A DNA stretch of 64,000 bases from Candidatus Flexifilum affinis (GTDB lineage: Bacteria; Chloroflexota; Anaerolineae; Aggregatilineales; Phototrophicaceae). Positions 48,471 through 58,391 of this stretch are shown one piece after another. How positions within the stretch are numbered: position 1 is the stretch's first letter; each line of letters starts with the position of its first letter. A model generated the notes under the pieces. It searched no databases. It was not told the origin of the DNA and saw nothing but the letters and a program-made list of their open reading frames with translations. The stretch lies in assembly GCA_016713325.1 (NCBI GenBank), contig JADJPJ010000022.1:1-64000 (forward strand), in the 5' to 3' direction. The translations under genes and the position numbers were made by a program.

Positions 48471-51122
48471 CCCATTGCTGCATCACTCACTGGTGAGCGA
48501 CTCTCCCCTCTGATTACGCGTATCCAAACAGACCTGAGTCAGACTGGACGGGCCAGCATTTTTGAACACGAACACAGCCTCGCCTTATCTATGCTTAAAG
48601 CCAACCTTAAAAGCTTGAGTGATTTTGTCCGCGATTCGCAGTCTTGTCTACAGTGTGCAGACATCGGCGAGTACTTCGCTCAGAAGTTCCGGGAGTCCCG
48701 AGACCGATATCACTCACTGCATACGAGAGATGTTGATGGGAACAATCAATCAGATGAACTGCTGGATTCAGTCCAGGAGTTGGTTGCCGAACTCGAACGA
48801 TCTGTTTCCAGTTCATTTCCATCCGACGACTTTGCTGCAATTTACATCGAACTCAAAGCACAACGTCGCCTGTTTGCAATGTTCCTCGCGGAAATCGAAG
48901 ACAGTGGCCGGGTAGACAGTCTTTCGCAACGCTTACGGCGATTGCGTTTTGGCGCGGTCACCCTGGATAGATGGAAAGATGCAGACAAAAAACTGGAAAA
49001 GACTTCATCAGGGGGAGGCTCGACACGAGGAGAGCCGGCGTTTTCGGAACGGTGGGAAATCGATATTTACGCCGAAACAGCGCTGTTCACTGTTCGGGTT
49101 CTCGCCGAAGGCGGCGCCTACGAAACGGCGCACGCGGTCGCCCAATCAAGCATTGCGCGCCTCAAAGTCTGGATCAAGCGGTGGAAAACCGCATACGGTG
49201 GCGAGACGTCCACACACTACTTCACATTCAGCCCTAAAACCGTGCGCTATCAGGTTGCAACATTGCTCGCGTGGAAAGCCTACTGCGCCTCTCAGATGTA
49301 TGATGACACCGAAACCAAAGCGCGGACGCAAGCCCTGAATCCCACATACTTCAAAGTAGATTACAGGAAGGATACGTCAGAGAGCACTATTCAGGAAGCT
49401 ATTGATGCTTCGCTAAGATATGTGCCTCGTCACCCACTCGCGTTGTTCGTGCAAGCGCTTCTTTATCGGCGCCAGGGACGAAACAAAGTGGCAGTCGATG
49501 AACTCCACCGCCTGCTCACGGCCATGGCTCCCTACGATCCCAATAACCAAATCGCGAACTGGCAGCCTTTCGCCAAAAACCACCCGGAACACCCTATCCC
49601 GGAAGAAGTGAAGGAGGAGGGCAGGAATGACGATGATGAATTGGAAAAATACTGGCGCCTTTCCCCGCGTGAACGGATGGCGCGGCATGAACAGGTTTCC
49701 GGCGGCAGGCAGTACGAGTATGTTGTCAACCTCACCTCGATCCACCGGCTGATTGCCAGACTGCATGAGGATAGTGGTGATTTGCGGTTAAGCGTCGAAC
49801 ACCTGCTTTCGGCAGTCGCTTTGTCACCTCACTGGGACGTCGATGCCGATATTCTTCTGCAGATTGCTCGCCTGCTCGAACGGCAGAATCGTTTCTACGA
49901 TGCGCAGGCTGTCGTTGCTGCGCTTCACAGTTACCGGTTGCTGCTGGAACCGAACACCCTTTCCACAACCCGTATCCTGGAAGCTCGAGTCCTGAACTGC
50001 ATTCTGTACGCACGCCTTGGTCAGCATGCGCTAGGCCGTGACGCTGCTCGGGCATTGCTCGACGCCTTCAAGATTGAGACGGAATCCTTTAACGCCGCCG
50101 GGCGATACAAGGAACGCCTGCCGCACTACCGACTGAAGGGAGCCTTCGAGAATCTTCTCGTTCACACGAAAATACTGGAACAAGGCAAAATCCTGGAAAC
50201 GCCGTACCAACTTCTTTCTTCATCGACGGAATCCGATTCGGAGACGGAAGGTTGGACGTCTCTGCTTGATCTGGCCAGCCTGGGTTTTGACCCACGCTCG
50301 ATGGCCGATACGATCGAGTTGATGAAAGCAAGCTTTTCGCTCGATTCATCAAGTATGGAGGAGGGATACAAGCCTCTCGGGAATCCCGAAACCGTGTTGA
50401 GACAACCCCCCGAGCTCAACATCAATCTCAATATCGCCATTCGTCTGCTATACGCTCTCACCAAAGACGCAGCACGAGCCATTGAACATGTCTGCCAGAT
50501 CGACAACAACTTTGTTTTCAACAGCATTCAGATTAACGTTGGCAACCGAGAAAACGAAGCGGAAGCATTGGATCGGCCAGAGGGGATCACACTTGAACGG
50601 CGCATCAAGCGCGCCATCGAGCGAATGCACAAGCTCTATAAAGCTTCCAAGGACCATCCACACGCGAGAGAACATGCGGTACGATACAAGGAGAATCTGG
50701 CAAACTACTACGATACGCAGGGCTGGCTCGAGTTCCGAAGCGCAAAGTCCGAGGACGCAGAGTACGAAGGCAAGCTCATGAATGCAATTCACTGGTTGGA
50801 ACAGGCCCTGGACTCCAACCCGCGAAGCTCTATTGTCAACTATCATCTGGCACGTGTCTACTTGCGCCTGATTGAGCACCTGTGGCAGCACACGCCATTT
50901 TCACAATCCGACTTCCAGGCAGCGATTAAGGCAGGGACCATCAACTATTATCTCAGCCAGGCATTACGTTACTGGATGGCCGGACGAGAACATGACTCAA
51001 ATCGCCGGTTGACTGACAGCCTGGGCTGGCTAGGACGGCGAATTCAACGGTATCGCTCCGCCTGGGACCGCCGACACATTCGTACCTTTAGTGGGGAAGA
51101 CCGTCCAAGTCCTGGTAGCTAA
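48411..51122 (+). pseudogene. C-terminal half of the giant TPR protein, start provided by the IS
   Basis: The open frame begins at ATG 48411 inside the IS. Its first 20 codons are IS sequence; native sequence starts at 48471. From there about 883 residues are soluble and helical, with TPR-like segments (LFVQALLYRRQGRNKVAVDE; SIHRLIARLHEDSGDLRLSV; AIHWLEQALDSNPRSSIVNY). An internal acidic stretch lies at EEVKEEGRNDDDELEKYW. After exact excision (one CCC kept) its frame is continuous with the membrane half, giving about 1,814 residues in all. Whether this half is still translated alone is unknown. No enzymatic motif is visible. Confidence 0.8.
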
Positions 51123-51125
51123 AGG

Positions 51126-51182
51126 GTGCTGGCCGACTACGCCGGGCAGATGAGCGGCGGCAAGGTGCTGGTGACGCCCTAG
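51126..51182 (+). pseudogene. Diverged copy of the 3' end of the MDR oxidoreductase
   Basis: Nineteen codons encode VLADYAGQMSGGKVLVTP and a stop. The intact gene ends ALADYAEQMSGGKVLIVP. The DNA differs at about ten of 57 positions, so it is an old or paralogous copy, not a fresh duplication. It starts 3 bases after the TPR gene stop. Confidence 0.75.
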
Positions 51183-51278
51183 TTCACTATATCCATTACA
51201 TTTGGCATTAATGGTTCGAAGCGAAAGGTGGTACATTCGCTGGCTTTGGTCTCTTCAGTCTCTTTGAGGGAGCAAGAC

Positions 51279-52391
51279 ATGTCCACTCAACGACGTCCGC
51301 AAGAGCGCCTCTGCCTGATAGTCCTCGCACTGTGTGCTTTTGCCATTGTCTCCGGCGTTTCCGCCCAGGATGCTGACAGCATCCCCCTCATCACCTTCAC
51401 CCCATACGAGGAGAATCCGGTCGTCGACCGGGAGTCCGGCTCGGAATGGGGCTGCGAAAGCGGCACCATCTTCGCACCGCAGGTGATCGAAGTGGAAGGC
51501 GTTCTGTACATGTTCTACTCCGGCTCCTGCGAACGGACCGGCAAACCTGCGGCCATCGGTTATGCGACGTCGACCGACGGGGTCCAGTGGGAGAAGGCGG
51601 CGGAGAACCCGATCCTTGCGCCCGACGGGGATGGCTACGATGCACGCTGCGTCTCGATTGGCGTGCCGATGTACGAGGATGGGCAGTGGATTCTGTACTA
51701 CGCGGCCAACTCGACGCCCTGCAACGGCCCCGGCAAGTCGATCGGCCGGGCGACCGCGCCATCGCCGGACGGTCCATGGGTACGGGAAGCAGACGCCGTG
51801 CTAACCGCCGGCGATTCCAGTGCGTGGGACAACGGGTTCCTGATGCCGCATGCGGTGTTTCACATCGGCGATCAGTACATCATGTACTATTCCGGCGGCG
51901 CGGAGTTCCTGCTGCCGCTGCCCCGGCTGGTCGGCATGGCTACATCGACCGATGGGATCCACTGGGCCAAGTATGATGACCCGGCGACCACGGAAGCGCC
52001 CTATGCGGAAAGCGATCCGCTTATGGAGCTGAACGCCGATGGCACGACGAGCGAGTTTTCGGCCTGGTCGCTGGACATCGGAAAGACTGAGCAGGGCTGG
52101 GAAATGTTCTTCAGCAGCCCCTGCCCAGAGTCGGTGTCGCAGAACTGCGTCACGTTTATGGGGTATGCTGTCAGCGACGACGGCCTGAATTGGCGTGCGT
52201 TCCGTTCGCTGGATACAGCCGTCCTGACACTTCAGCAGGTTGCGGCGGACTGGGCGGCGAGCTGCATCTGCCATCCAACTTATGTCGCCGAGGGATCCGA
52301 TTACCGCCTTTATTTTGTCGGCTGTACCGAGGAAATGAACGACTGTCGGATCGGGATGGCGACTGGCTCCATCACCTGGCCTGGTCCGTAA
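51279..52391 (+). CDS. Secreted glycosidase-like five-bladed beta-propeller protein
   Basis: 370 residues with a signal peptide (LCLIVLALCAFAIVSGVSA, then QDA). The body repeats propeller blades: EGVLYMFYSGSCERTGKPAA, IGYATSTDGVQWEKAAENPI, EDGQWILYYAANSTPCNGPG, IGDQYIMYYSGGAEF, VGMATSTDGIHWAKYDDP. This is the pattern of GH43/GH32/GH130-like propellers that bind or cleave glycans, but a catalytic triad cannot be assigned by eye. Several cysteines suggest disulfides in the secreted protein. GAGGGAG precedes ATG 51279. A strong hairpin follows at 52462. Confidence 0.82.
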   Translation: MSTQRRPQERLCLIVLALCAFAIVSGVSAQDADSIPLITFTPYEENPVVDRESGSEWGCESGTIFAPQVIEVEGVLYMFYSGSCERTGKPAAIGYATSTDGVQWEKAAENPILAPDGDGYDARCVSIGVPMYEDGQWILYYAANSTPCNGPGKSIGRATAPSPDGPWVREADAVLTAGDSSAWDNGFLMPHAVFHIGDQYIMYYSGGAEFLLPLPRLVGMATSTDGIHWAKYDDPATTEAPYAESDPLMELNADGTTSEFSAWSLDIGKTEQGWEMFFSSPCPESVSQNCVTFMGYAVSDDGLNWRAFRSLDTAVLTLQQVAADWAASCICHPTYVAEGSDYRLYFVGCTEEMNDCRIGMATGSITWPGP

Positions 52392-52461
52392 CACATCAGG
52401 CGACGGCCGAAACATGCCTGAGAGCAGCGCGCAGGCTGAGCCCGCACCTATTGTGAAATGA

Positions 52462-52497
52462 AACGCCCCCTGGCGAGATGTCTCGCCAGGGGGCGTT
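52462..52497. terminator. Strong bidirectional hairpin
   Basis: AACGCCCCCTGGCGAGA, TG, then its exact complement gives a perfect 17-bp stem. It lies between two convergent genes (the propeller gene and the 52522 gene) and probably ends transcription from both sides. No long T tract is present. Confidence 0.75.
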
Positions 52498-52521
52498 GCT
52501 GTTGAAGATCGAACAAGAAAT

Positions 52522-53139
52522 CTAGCTTCGTCCCAACTTGCGCTGGATGATGACGTGGAAGGGGAAAGCAAGTCGATCCGCCTGGATCGCCGGCGCGGCG
52601 ATGAGGTGCTGGTTGGCCGTCTCGAAATCGGTATGCAGCCGCTGCATCTCCGCGATCTGCGTGGGGGCCGGCTCATGCCCGAAGAGCGTCACCACCAGGG
52701 TGTGCTTGCCGGAGGTGTACAGCAGCCAGCGTCCGCCCTCGATGGCCTCCTTGCGGAACAAGACCCCCGTCCTGTCAGGGGCCGAGGCCGCCGTGCGGCG
52801 GAAGTGCTCGGCAAAGGCGTCCTGGTTGACGTCGAACGCGCCGAGCGCCTCCAGAAACGTCTTGCTGCGCCGGTGATAGATGAGCACGCCACGCGCTTTG
52901 CCCATCCACGACTTACGGATGCCGATGGTCCTGCCCGCGGCATCCTCAATCAGACCGGTGTTGCTTTCCTCCAAAGCCGCCTCGGCAAGATCGAGCTGGC
53001 TGGAATAGTGGGCGTAGATGGCGTCGAACTGCTCGCGGCTGATCCTGCCTGAGGCATACTCGTTCAGGATACCGTCGATCTTCGCCTGCGTAACGGCTTT
53101 GAATTCTGCGACTTTTGTCCGGCTGCGCTGCGATGACAT
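52522..53139 (-). CDS. Hypothetical protein with SHOCT-like N-terminal segment (205 aa)
   Basis: Soluble, no membrane helix. The first 60 residues contain IDGILNEYASGRISREQFDA, which resembles the short helical SHOCT module. The rest (GVLIYHRRSKTFLEALGAFD; GGRWLLYTSGKHTLVVTLFG; FPFHVIIQRKLGRS) has alternating strands and helices and no recognised family. ATG 53139 follows GGTGGAG; another ATG at 53160 would add seven residues. The small gene at 53179 lies just upstream on the same strand (39 bases). Confidence 0.65.
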   Translation of the reverse strand: MSSQRSRTKVAEFKAVTQAKIDGILNEYASGRISREQFDAIYAHYSSQLDLAEAALEESNTGLIEDAAGRTIGIRKSWMGKARGVLIYHRRSKTFLEALGAFDVNQDAFAEHFRRTAASAPDRTGVLFRKEAIEGGRWLLYTSGKHTLVVTLFGHEPAPTQIAEMQRLHTDFETANQHLIAAPAIQADRLAFPFHVIIQRKLGRS

Positions 53140-53178
53140 GAATGGGGACTCCACCGGCAAACGGTTGAACGAGATCGA

Positions 53179-53394
53179 CTACTTGCGCAGGCCGAGCGCC
53201 TTCAGAATTCTCTGGAGGAGGGTCGGCTGCGGCGGTACGGCATCATAGCCGCGCGGATCCGGGACGTGGCCAATGTTCGCTTCGCCCTGCTCGATCTGGT
53301 AGGTCTCCATGGTCGAGTGGCTGGAACTGTGCGCGTGCTCGCGCTCCTGGGCCTGCTCGCGTTCCTTCTGACGTCTATAGAAATCGTCCGCCAT
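53179..53394 (-). CDS. Small charged hypothetical protein (71 aa)
   Basis: MADDFYRRQKEREQAQEREH begins a very hydrophilic, partly coiled-coil N-terminus. It ends with an amphipathic helix (TLLQRILKALGLRK). GGGGAGG lies 6 bases before ATG 53394; two more ATGs directly upstream are less well placed. Probably co-transcribed with the 52522 gene. No known family. Confidence 0.65.
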   Translation of the reverse strand: MADDFYRRQKEREQAQEREHAHSSSHSTMETYQIEQGEANIGHVPDPRGYDAVPPQPTLLQRILKALGLRK

Positions 53395-53855
53395 CATCAT
53401 CCTCCCCAAAACCTGATTTAAGTTGATTATAACGAGAAATAACGAAATTAAACGCGAAGAGCGTCAATTGTTGTGGAAACAGCCTGACCCATCACCCACG
53501 GTTCCCCCTGATAGCTCAGGAGGCGACAGTAGCCGCCAACATTTCGTCATCTCAGTGAATCATTGATGCTTAACCTCACCCCGTTTCGCTGCGCTCAACC
53601 GCCCCTCTCCGTGCGGAGAAGGGCAAATGCCGCTAGGTTCTTGGGGTGAAATTGGCTCAAAAACGCAGCTATTGATGGTCAAGGTGAACTTTCGCGATTC
53701 ACTGAATCTGGGATGTTGGATGCCCCGTTGGGCGTCCCTACAAACGTGCTGCGTGTCCCTGGCCGCGGAGGCGAGGGGTGAGAAGATGTGGAATCTGGTT
53801 GGAACAAAACACATGGGGGGGACGTCTACCGATCAAGAACCGAGGAGAATATCCC
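53395..53855. repeat. Intergenic with a degraded family A palindrome
   Basis: About 460 bases. A CCTCACCCCG ... CGCCCCTCTCCGTGCGGAGAAGGG element lies at about 53573-53630, and a CCCGTTGGGCGTCCCTAC family B edge at about 53720. No gene seen. The promoter of the VIT/VWA gene is probably here, but I cannot place it. Confidence 0.45.
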
Positions 53856-56162
53856 ATGAAGCGCATCCTTTTCTTCAGTCTGTTATTGATGTCGGCTATT
53901 GTTGTCGGGGTGCTGGGCGTGAGCCCCAGCGTCGCCCAGACCGTCACCTGTCCACCCTGTCCCACCGACGGCCCTTGCCCGCTGTGTCCCGACGTTATGC
54001 CGATCGTCCCCGGTGTGTTCACCAACCCGGAATGGCTGAAAATTGACCACCACCGCGTGCGGGTCGAGGTCGACAGCCAGATCGCCCGCACGTCGATCAG
54101 CATGGAATTCGTCAACGAGGGCAATGGGCTGGCGGAAGGCACCTTCATCTTCCCGCTGCCGCAGAACGCCTCCGTCGAGCAGTTGATCATGTACATCAAC
54201 GACCAGCCGATCGAAGCGAAGATCCTGGACGCCCGTGAAGCGCGCGCCATTTACGATGAGATCGTCCGTCAGTACCGCGACCCGGCCCTGCTGGAATACA
54301 TCGGCACGCAGGCGGTGCAGGCCAACGTCTTCCCCATTCCGCCAGGCGAATCACGCGGGATCGAGATCATCTACTCGCAGGTGCTGGAAGTCGATAACGG
54401 CCTGATCCAGTACGTCTACCCGATGGACGTGACCCGGCTGACGACCACCCGCCCGATCGAGGAGGCCAGCATCAGTGTGCGCGTCTCCAGCAACGAGCCG
54501 GTCAGCAATATCTACTCGCCCAGCCACAACATCGCCATCCACCGTGCCGCCGGCACCGACCGCGAGTTCACCGTCGGCTGGGAGCAGTCGGACTACGTGG
54601 CGGATCAGGACTTCAGCCTATACTGGGGCATCGCCTCGGAGACGATCAACCTCAACCTGCTGACGCACCGCGCCGGCTCCAATGAGGACGGCTACTTCAT
54701 GGTGCTGGTCCAGCCGCCGCTGGAAGCGCCCCAGGAAGCGATCGTCCCGCGCGACCTGATCATCGTGCTCGACCAGTCGGGCAGCATGGACGGCGAGAAG
54801 TGGAACCAGGCCCGTGAAGCGGCCGCCTACGTTCTGCAAAATCTGAACGAGCAGGATCGCTTCAACGTGGTGCTGTTCAGCACCGGCTGGCGCACTTTCA
54901 GCGACCGGATGGAGTCGCCGGCGGTGGCCCAGGAAGCCGTCGACTGGCTCCGCGGTATGTTCGCCGAGGGCGGCACCAACATCGACGGCGCGCTGGAAAC
55001 GGCGCTGGAGATGGTGGGCGAGCGGCCCACGACCATCCTGTTCATGACGGACGGCCTCGCCACCGAGGGCGAGACGAGCACGAGCCGCATCCTGGAGAAC
55101 GTGGCCGCCACGGCGCCGGGCAACATCCGCCTGTTCACCTTTGGCGTCGGCGATGACGTCGACACCTTCCTGCTGGACTCGCTGGTACGCGAGCATCGCG
55201 GCGCGTCGTCGTACGTCCGCCCGACCGAGCGCATCGATGAAGAGGTGCAGAGCCTGTATAACAAGATCGGCTCGCCGGTGATGACGGATCTGACGCTGAG
55301 CATTGACGGCGTGCGCGTGGACGCGGTCTACCCGCAGGGCGAGCTGCCGGACCTGTTCGCGGGCAACCAGCTCACGATTGTCGGCCGCTACCGGGACGGC
55401 GTAGAGAATGCCACCATCAGCCTGACAGGCATGGTCGGCAACCAGCAGCAGACCTTCACCTACTCCGAATTGTCCTTCCGCGACCGGGCGGGCGGCGACT
55501 CCTTCGTGGCGCGGCTGTGGGCGACCCGGCGCATCGCCGACCTGCTCAACAGCATCCGCCTAAACGGCGAGAACCGCGAACTGGTCGACAGCATCGTCAG
55601 CCTGAGCATCCGCTTCGGCATCATCACCCCATACACCAGCTTCCTGATCGAAGAGGACGATATCCTGTCGCAGCAGGGGCGTGTGGAGGCCGAAGAGCGG
55701 CTGGCCAACACGGCCCGCGACCTGGGCGCGGCAGCCAGCGGCGCGGCGGCGGTCGATGCGGCGGATCAGTTCGCGCAGATGTCCGAAGCGGCGGCCCCGA
55801 TGGCCATGCCGACGATGGCGGCGCAGTCAAACGTTGGCGGCGTGATTATGCCCGGTACGCCCACGCCGCAGGGCACCATGCCCGCGCCCGGCACCGGCGG
55901 CGAGATCCTTGCCGAGCCGGCAGCGCAAGAGTCACCCATCCAGACGGTGGGCGAGAAGACCTTTATCCTTCAGAGCGGCGTGTGGACCGACACGACGTAT
56001 GAGCCGGACACCATGACGACGGAGAAGGTCGAGTTCCTGAGCGACGCCTACTTCGACCTGCTGGCGCAGATCCCCGAACTGGGTGAGTTCTTCGCCCTGG
56101 GCGACCGGGTGATCGTGGTGTGGGACGGCGTGGCGTACGAGGTGACGGTGGCGACGAGCTGA
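53856..56162 (+). CDS. Secreted VIT and von Willebrand factor A domain protein
   Basis: 768 residues. A signal peptide (ILFFSLLLMSAIVVGVLGV) is followed by a cysteine-rich stretch (TVTCPPCPTDGPCPLCPDV). A VIT domain spans about 60-190 (GTFIFPLPQNASVEQLIMYI; AREARAIYDEIVRQYRDPAL; QANVFPIPPGESRGIEI). The VWA domain spans about 305-480, with a complete MIDAS: DQSGSM, the threonine in GGTNIDGAL, and the aspartate in FMTDGLATEG. A proline- and alanine-rich tail (PTPQGTMPAPGTGG) follows. Such proteins (inter-alpha-trypsin-inhibitor-like) mediate metal-dependent adhesion outside the cell. GAGGAG precedes ATG 53856. A terminator follows at 56233. Confidence 0.93.
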   Translation: MKRILFFSLLLMSAIVVGVLGVSPSVAQTVTCPPCPTDGPCPLCPDVMPIVPGVFTNPEWLKIDHHRVRVEVDSQIARTSISMEFVNEGNGLAEGTFIFPLPQNASVEQLIMYINDQPIEAKILDAREARAIYDEIVRQYRDPALLEYIGTQAVQANVFPIPPGESRGIEIIYSQVLEVDNGLIQYVYPMDVTRLTTTRPIEEASISVRVSSNEPVSNIYSPSHNIAIHRAAGTDREFTVGWEQSDYVADQDFSLYWGIASETINLNLLTHRAGSNEDGYFMVLVQPPLEAPQEAIVPRDLIIVLDQSGSMDGEKWNQAREAAAYVLQNLNEQDRFNVVLFSTGWRTFSDRMESPAVAQEAVDWLRGMFAEGGTNIDGALETALEMVGERPTTILFMTDGLATEGETSTSRILENVAATAPGNIRLFTFGVGDDVDTFLLDSLVREHRGASSYVRPTERIDEEVQSLYNKIGSPVMTDLTLSIDGVRVDAVYPQGELPDLFAGNQLTIVGRYRDGVENATISLTGMVGNQQQTFTYSELSFRDRAGGDSFVARLWATRRIADLLNSIRLNGENRELVDSIVSLSIRFGIITPYTSFLIEEDDILSQQGRVEAEERLANTARDLGAAASGAAAVDAADQFAQMSEAAAPMAMPTMAAQSNVGGVIMPGTPTPQGTMPAPGTGGEILAEPAAQESPIQTVGEKTFILQSGVWTDTTYEPDTMTTEKVEFLSDAYFDLLAQIPELGEFFALGDRVIVVWDGVAYEVTVATS

Positions 56163-56176
56163 ACCTCACCCCCTGG

Positions 56177-56201
56177 CCCCCTCTCCATGCTGGAGAGGGG
56201 G
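56177..56201. repeat. Family A hairpin after the VIT/VWA gene
   Basis: CCCCCTCTCCA-TGC-TGGAGAGGGGG, a perfect 11-bp stem within a CCTCACCCCCTGG context, 14 bases after the stop codon. Confidence 0.7.
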
Positions 56202-56232
56202 AACATGTAACGGAGATTGTGAATTCCATTGG

Positions 56233-56266
56233 GCGGGGCGTGCAGCGATGCGCGCCCCGCTTTTTT
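56233..56266 (+). terminator. Rho-independent-like terminator
   Basis: GCGGGGCG and CGCCCCGC pair across a 12-base loop and are followed by TTTTTT. It lies 70 bases after the VIT/VWA stop and is the clearest intrinsic terminator in the window. Confidence 0.75.
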
Positions 56267-56393
56267 GTTACGGACCGTCACGACGTTATGATTGGCGGGC
56301 GCATTTCTGACGAACAGGTCACGACAGTTTGATTTGGGCAAGGCGGCCTCTGGTGGACAGGGCGAGCCCTGTCCCTACACGAGGAGGGGGATC

Positions 56394-56843
56394 ATGAGCA
56401 CGGATATGCAGGCGGCTGAAGAGACGGCGGTGATGCAGGTGATCGAGGCGGAGTCGCGGGCCTTCTGGCTGAAGGACTTCGACGCGTGGGCCGACTGCTG
56501 GCTGCACTCGCCGGCCATCCGCATGATGGGCTGGTGGGCGGCGGGCGGCATCCGCGTGACGGAGGGGTGGGAGGCGCTGAGCGCGGGGATGCGTCAGGTG
56601 ATGGACGCCAGCCCGGAGCCGAACCCGACGGCCTCGCAGGTGCGCCGGGAGCGGATCAACCTGCGCGTCCGTGAGTCGATGGCCTGGGTGACGTTCGACC
56701 AGTACGGGGCGGATACCGGCGACTCCAGCATGGATATGCCGGGGCTGAGCCGCGAGACGCGCATTCTCGAAAAGCACGATGGTCAGTGGAAGATCGTGTA
56801 CGTGGGGTGGCTGCTGGAAGGGGAAGGCAGCAGTCCTGAGTAG
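56394..56843 (+). CDS. NTF2-like (SnoaL-type) protein
   Basis: 149 residues. The helix-rich start (VMQVIEAESRAFWLKDFDAWADCW), the centre (GWEALSAGMRQVMDASPEPN) and the strands (SMAWVTFDQYGAD; RETRILEKHDGQWKIVYVGW) give the cone-shaped NTF2/SnoaL fold. Members are small-ligand-binding proteins or hydrolase/isomerase-like enzymes; no catalytic residue can be assigned. GAGGAGGGGG precedes ATG 56394. Confidence 0.82.
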   Translation: MSTDMQAAEETAVMQVIEAESRAFWLKDFDAWADCWLHSPAIRMMGWWAAGGIRVTEGWEALSAGMRQVMDASPEPNPTASQVRRERINLRVRESMAWVTFDQYGADTGDSSMDMPGLSRETRILEKHDGQWKIVYVGWLLEGEGSSPE

Positions 56844-56977
56844 ACAGGGCTGAGGACCGGGCCGCAAGCGCAGAAACACCGTGGGGTGAGCGGAATCGGG
56901 GCGCAAGCGAGGCGTCGGGCAGGCGGAAGCGCAAAGGCGCATAATCAGGAGGCCGGATCAAGCGAAAGAGGCCACCC

Positions 56978-58190
56978 ATGAACCTGCTCCTGCCCATCGT
57001 CCTGCTGGCCCTGCTCTTCGTTCAGCCCATTCAGGCCGATCAACTTGCGCGCGCCGAAGCCACCTTCCAGGTTGACACGCTGGTTGGACGCCTTTTTTAC
57101 ACCTGGGGCGGTGCTCTATATTCCTGGCTGCCCGGCGAGGCCGAGCCGATCCTGCACCGGGACGGCGGGACCGTCCGCGGACTGGCGATCTCGCCCGATG
57201 GTACGAAACTGGCCTACACCCACCGTCCGGATCGCATCGAGGCGGCGGACGCGAGGGGAGATCACATTCACGTCACCGACCTGTGGATGATGGATTTGCA
57301 GACCGGGGAGTCGATTCCGGTGGCCGTGCATCCTATCGAGGCCGATACCCCCGAAGCATGGTCGTCACGCTCCGCCCCCACCTGGTCGCCCGACGGGTCG
57401 CGGCTGGCTTATACCGAGCTCACGACCCGCCCGCGCGAACTTCGCGTTTACGATCTGCGCACCGGCGAAACTACGATAGTGTCGAATGACCTGAACCCCG
57501 GTTGGGGCGATGGCGGCATGGAAGGACCGCCGCACAACGTCAGTTGGGGTGGATCCATTTCCAAGATCGTCGTCAGCAGCGGGTTTACCCTGTCGATCTT
57601 CGACGAGACGGGCGGCGTGTGCGAGACCCTGCTCGATCTCAACGGCGTCCCGCCCCAGGACACTTACCCGGCTGTCCATGATGCCGAATGGGTGTGGCTG
57701 GGCGATGCCCCGTACCTCCGGCTGACCTATCAGGACGAACGCCCGAATCGCCTGCTCGATGCGCAGTCGGGCGAGCAGTTCGAGATCGAGGCCGACGCTT
57801 TCCTGGCCCGCCGGCCGGTTCCGGCCGACGATACCCCGTACCGGAGTGCGCGTGTACGCGACGGTCTCGGACTGGCGCGTCGAATGGCCAGGGCGGGGCC
57901 TCGCACTGCCGCTGCCCGATTTCGCTATCAGCCCCGACGGGCGGCGCATCGCCACCGTCGCGCAGGATCAGGATGGCGAAACCTGGGCGATCACCGTGAT
58001 GGGTGAAGTGGACGAGGCGGGCATGGAGTCGTCGCTGACGCTGCCGCCGCTGTCGCCGAATGAGATACGCTGGTATGGCCATGAGGTGGCATGGGCCTAT
58101 GTCGCCTGGCAGCTTGACCCAGCCATCGAGCTGCGCCCCGTCGAACCGCTCATGGTCGAGCGCATCTGCCGGCCCAGAGCTCAGTCATAG
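56978..58190 (+). pseudogene. Secreted WD40-like (TolB-type) propeller protein, one frameshift
   Basis: A signal peptide (LLPIVLLALLFVQPIQA) leads into propeller repeats (GTVRGLAISPDGTKLAYTHR; SAPTWSPDGSRLAYTELTTR; NVSWGGSISKIVVSSG). Near 57840 a one-base shift is needed (DDTPYR passes to TGVRVYATVSDWRVEW), and the rest (DFAISPDGRRIATVAQDQDG) runs to 58190. The repaired product is about 403 aa, extracellular, of unknown ligand. The stop overlaps by 6 bases with the convergent small gene at 58185. The single indel may be a sequencing error. Confidence 0.75.
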
Positions 58191-58391
58191 GCGCGTTGGA
58201 GCCATCAGCCGCCGCGCGCCGGCGATCGTGCGGGCGAGCCGGTTGGCGAACCAGCCCATCATGCTTGACCGCGGGCGCGACTCCATGGAGAGTCTGCCGG
58301 CTTCCTTCAGCAGGCGGTCCTTCTGGGCTGCGTAGAACTGCTCGTCGCGGTCGTAGGCCGCCTGCATCTGCTCGGCAAGATCCGCTGGCAT
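58185..58391 (-). CDS. Small charged hypothetical protein (68 aa) divergent from the SARP gene
   Basis: MPADLAEQMQAAYDRDEQFY opens a helical, charged protein that ends with FANRLARTIAGARRLMAPTR. GGGGATGAG precedes the ATG. It is divergent from the SARP-NB-ARC gene with only 100 bases between the starts, so the two may share a control region. No family recognised. Confidence 0.6.
   Translation of the reverse strand: MPADLAEQMQAAYDRDEQFYAAQKDRLLKEAGRLSMESRPRSSMMGWFANRLARTIAGARRLMAPTRL

Noticed and set aside
44572-51122. Two independent paralogous TPR genes
   Set aside because: The CCC duplication at both IS ends and the exact frame continuity after removal show that they are two halves of one gene.
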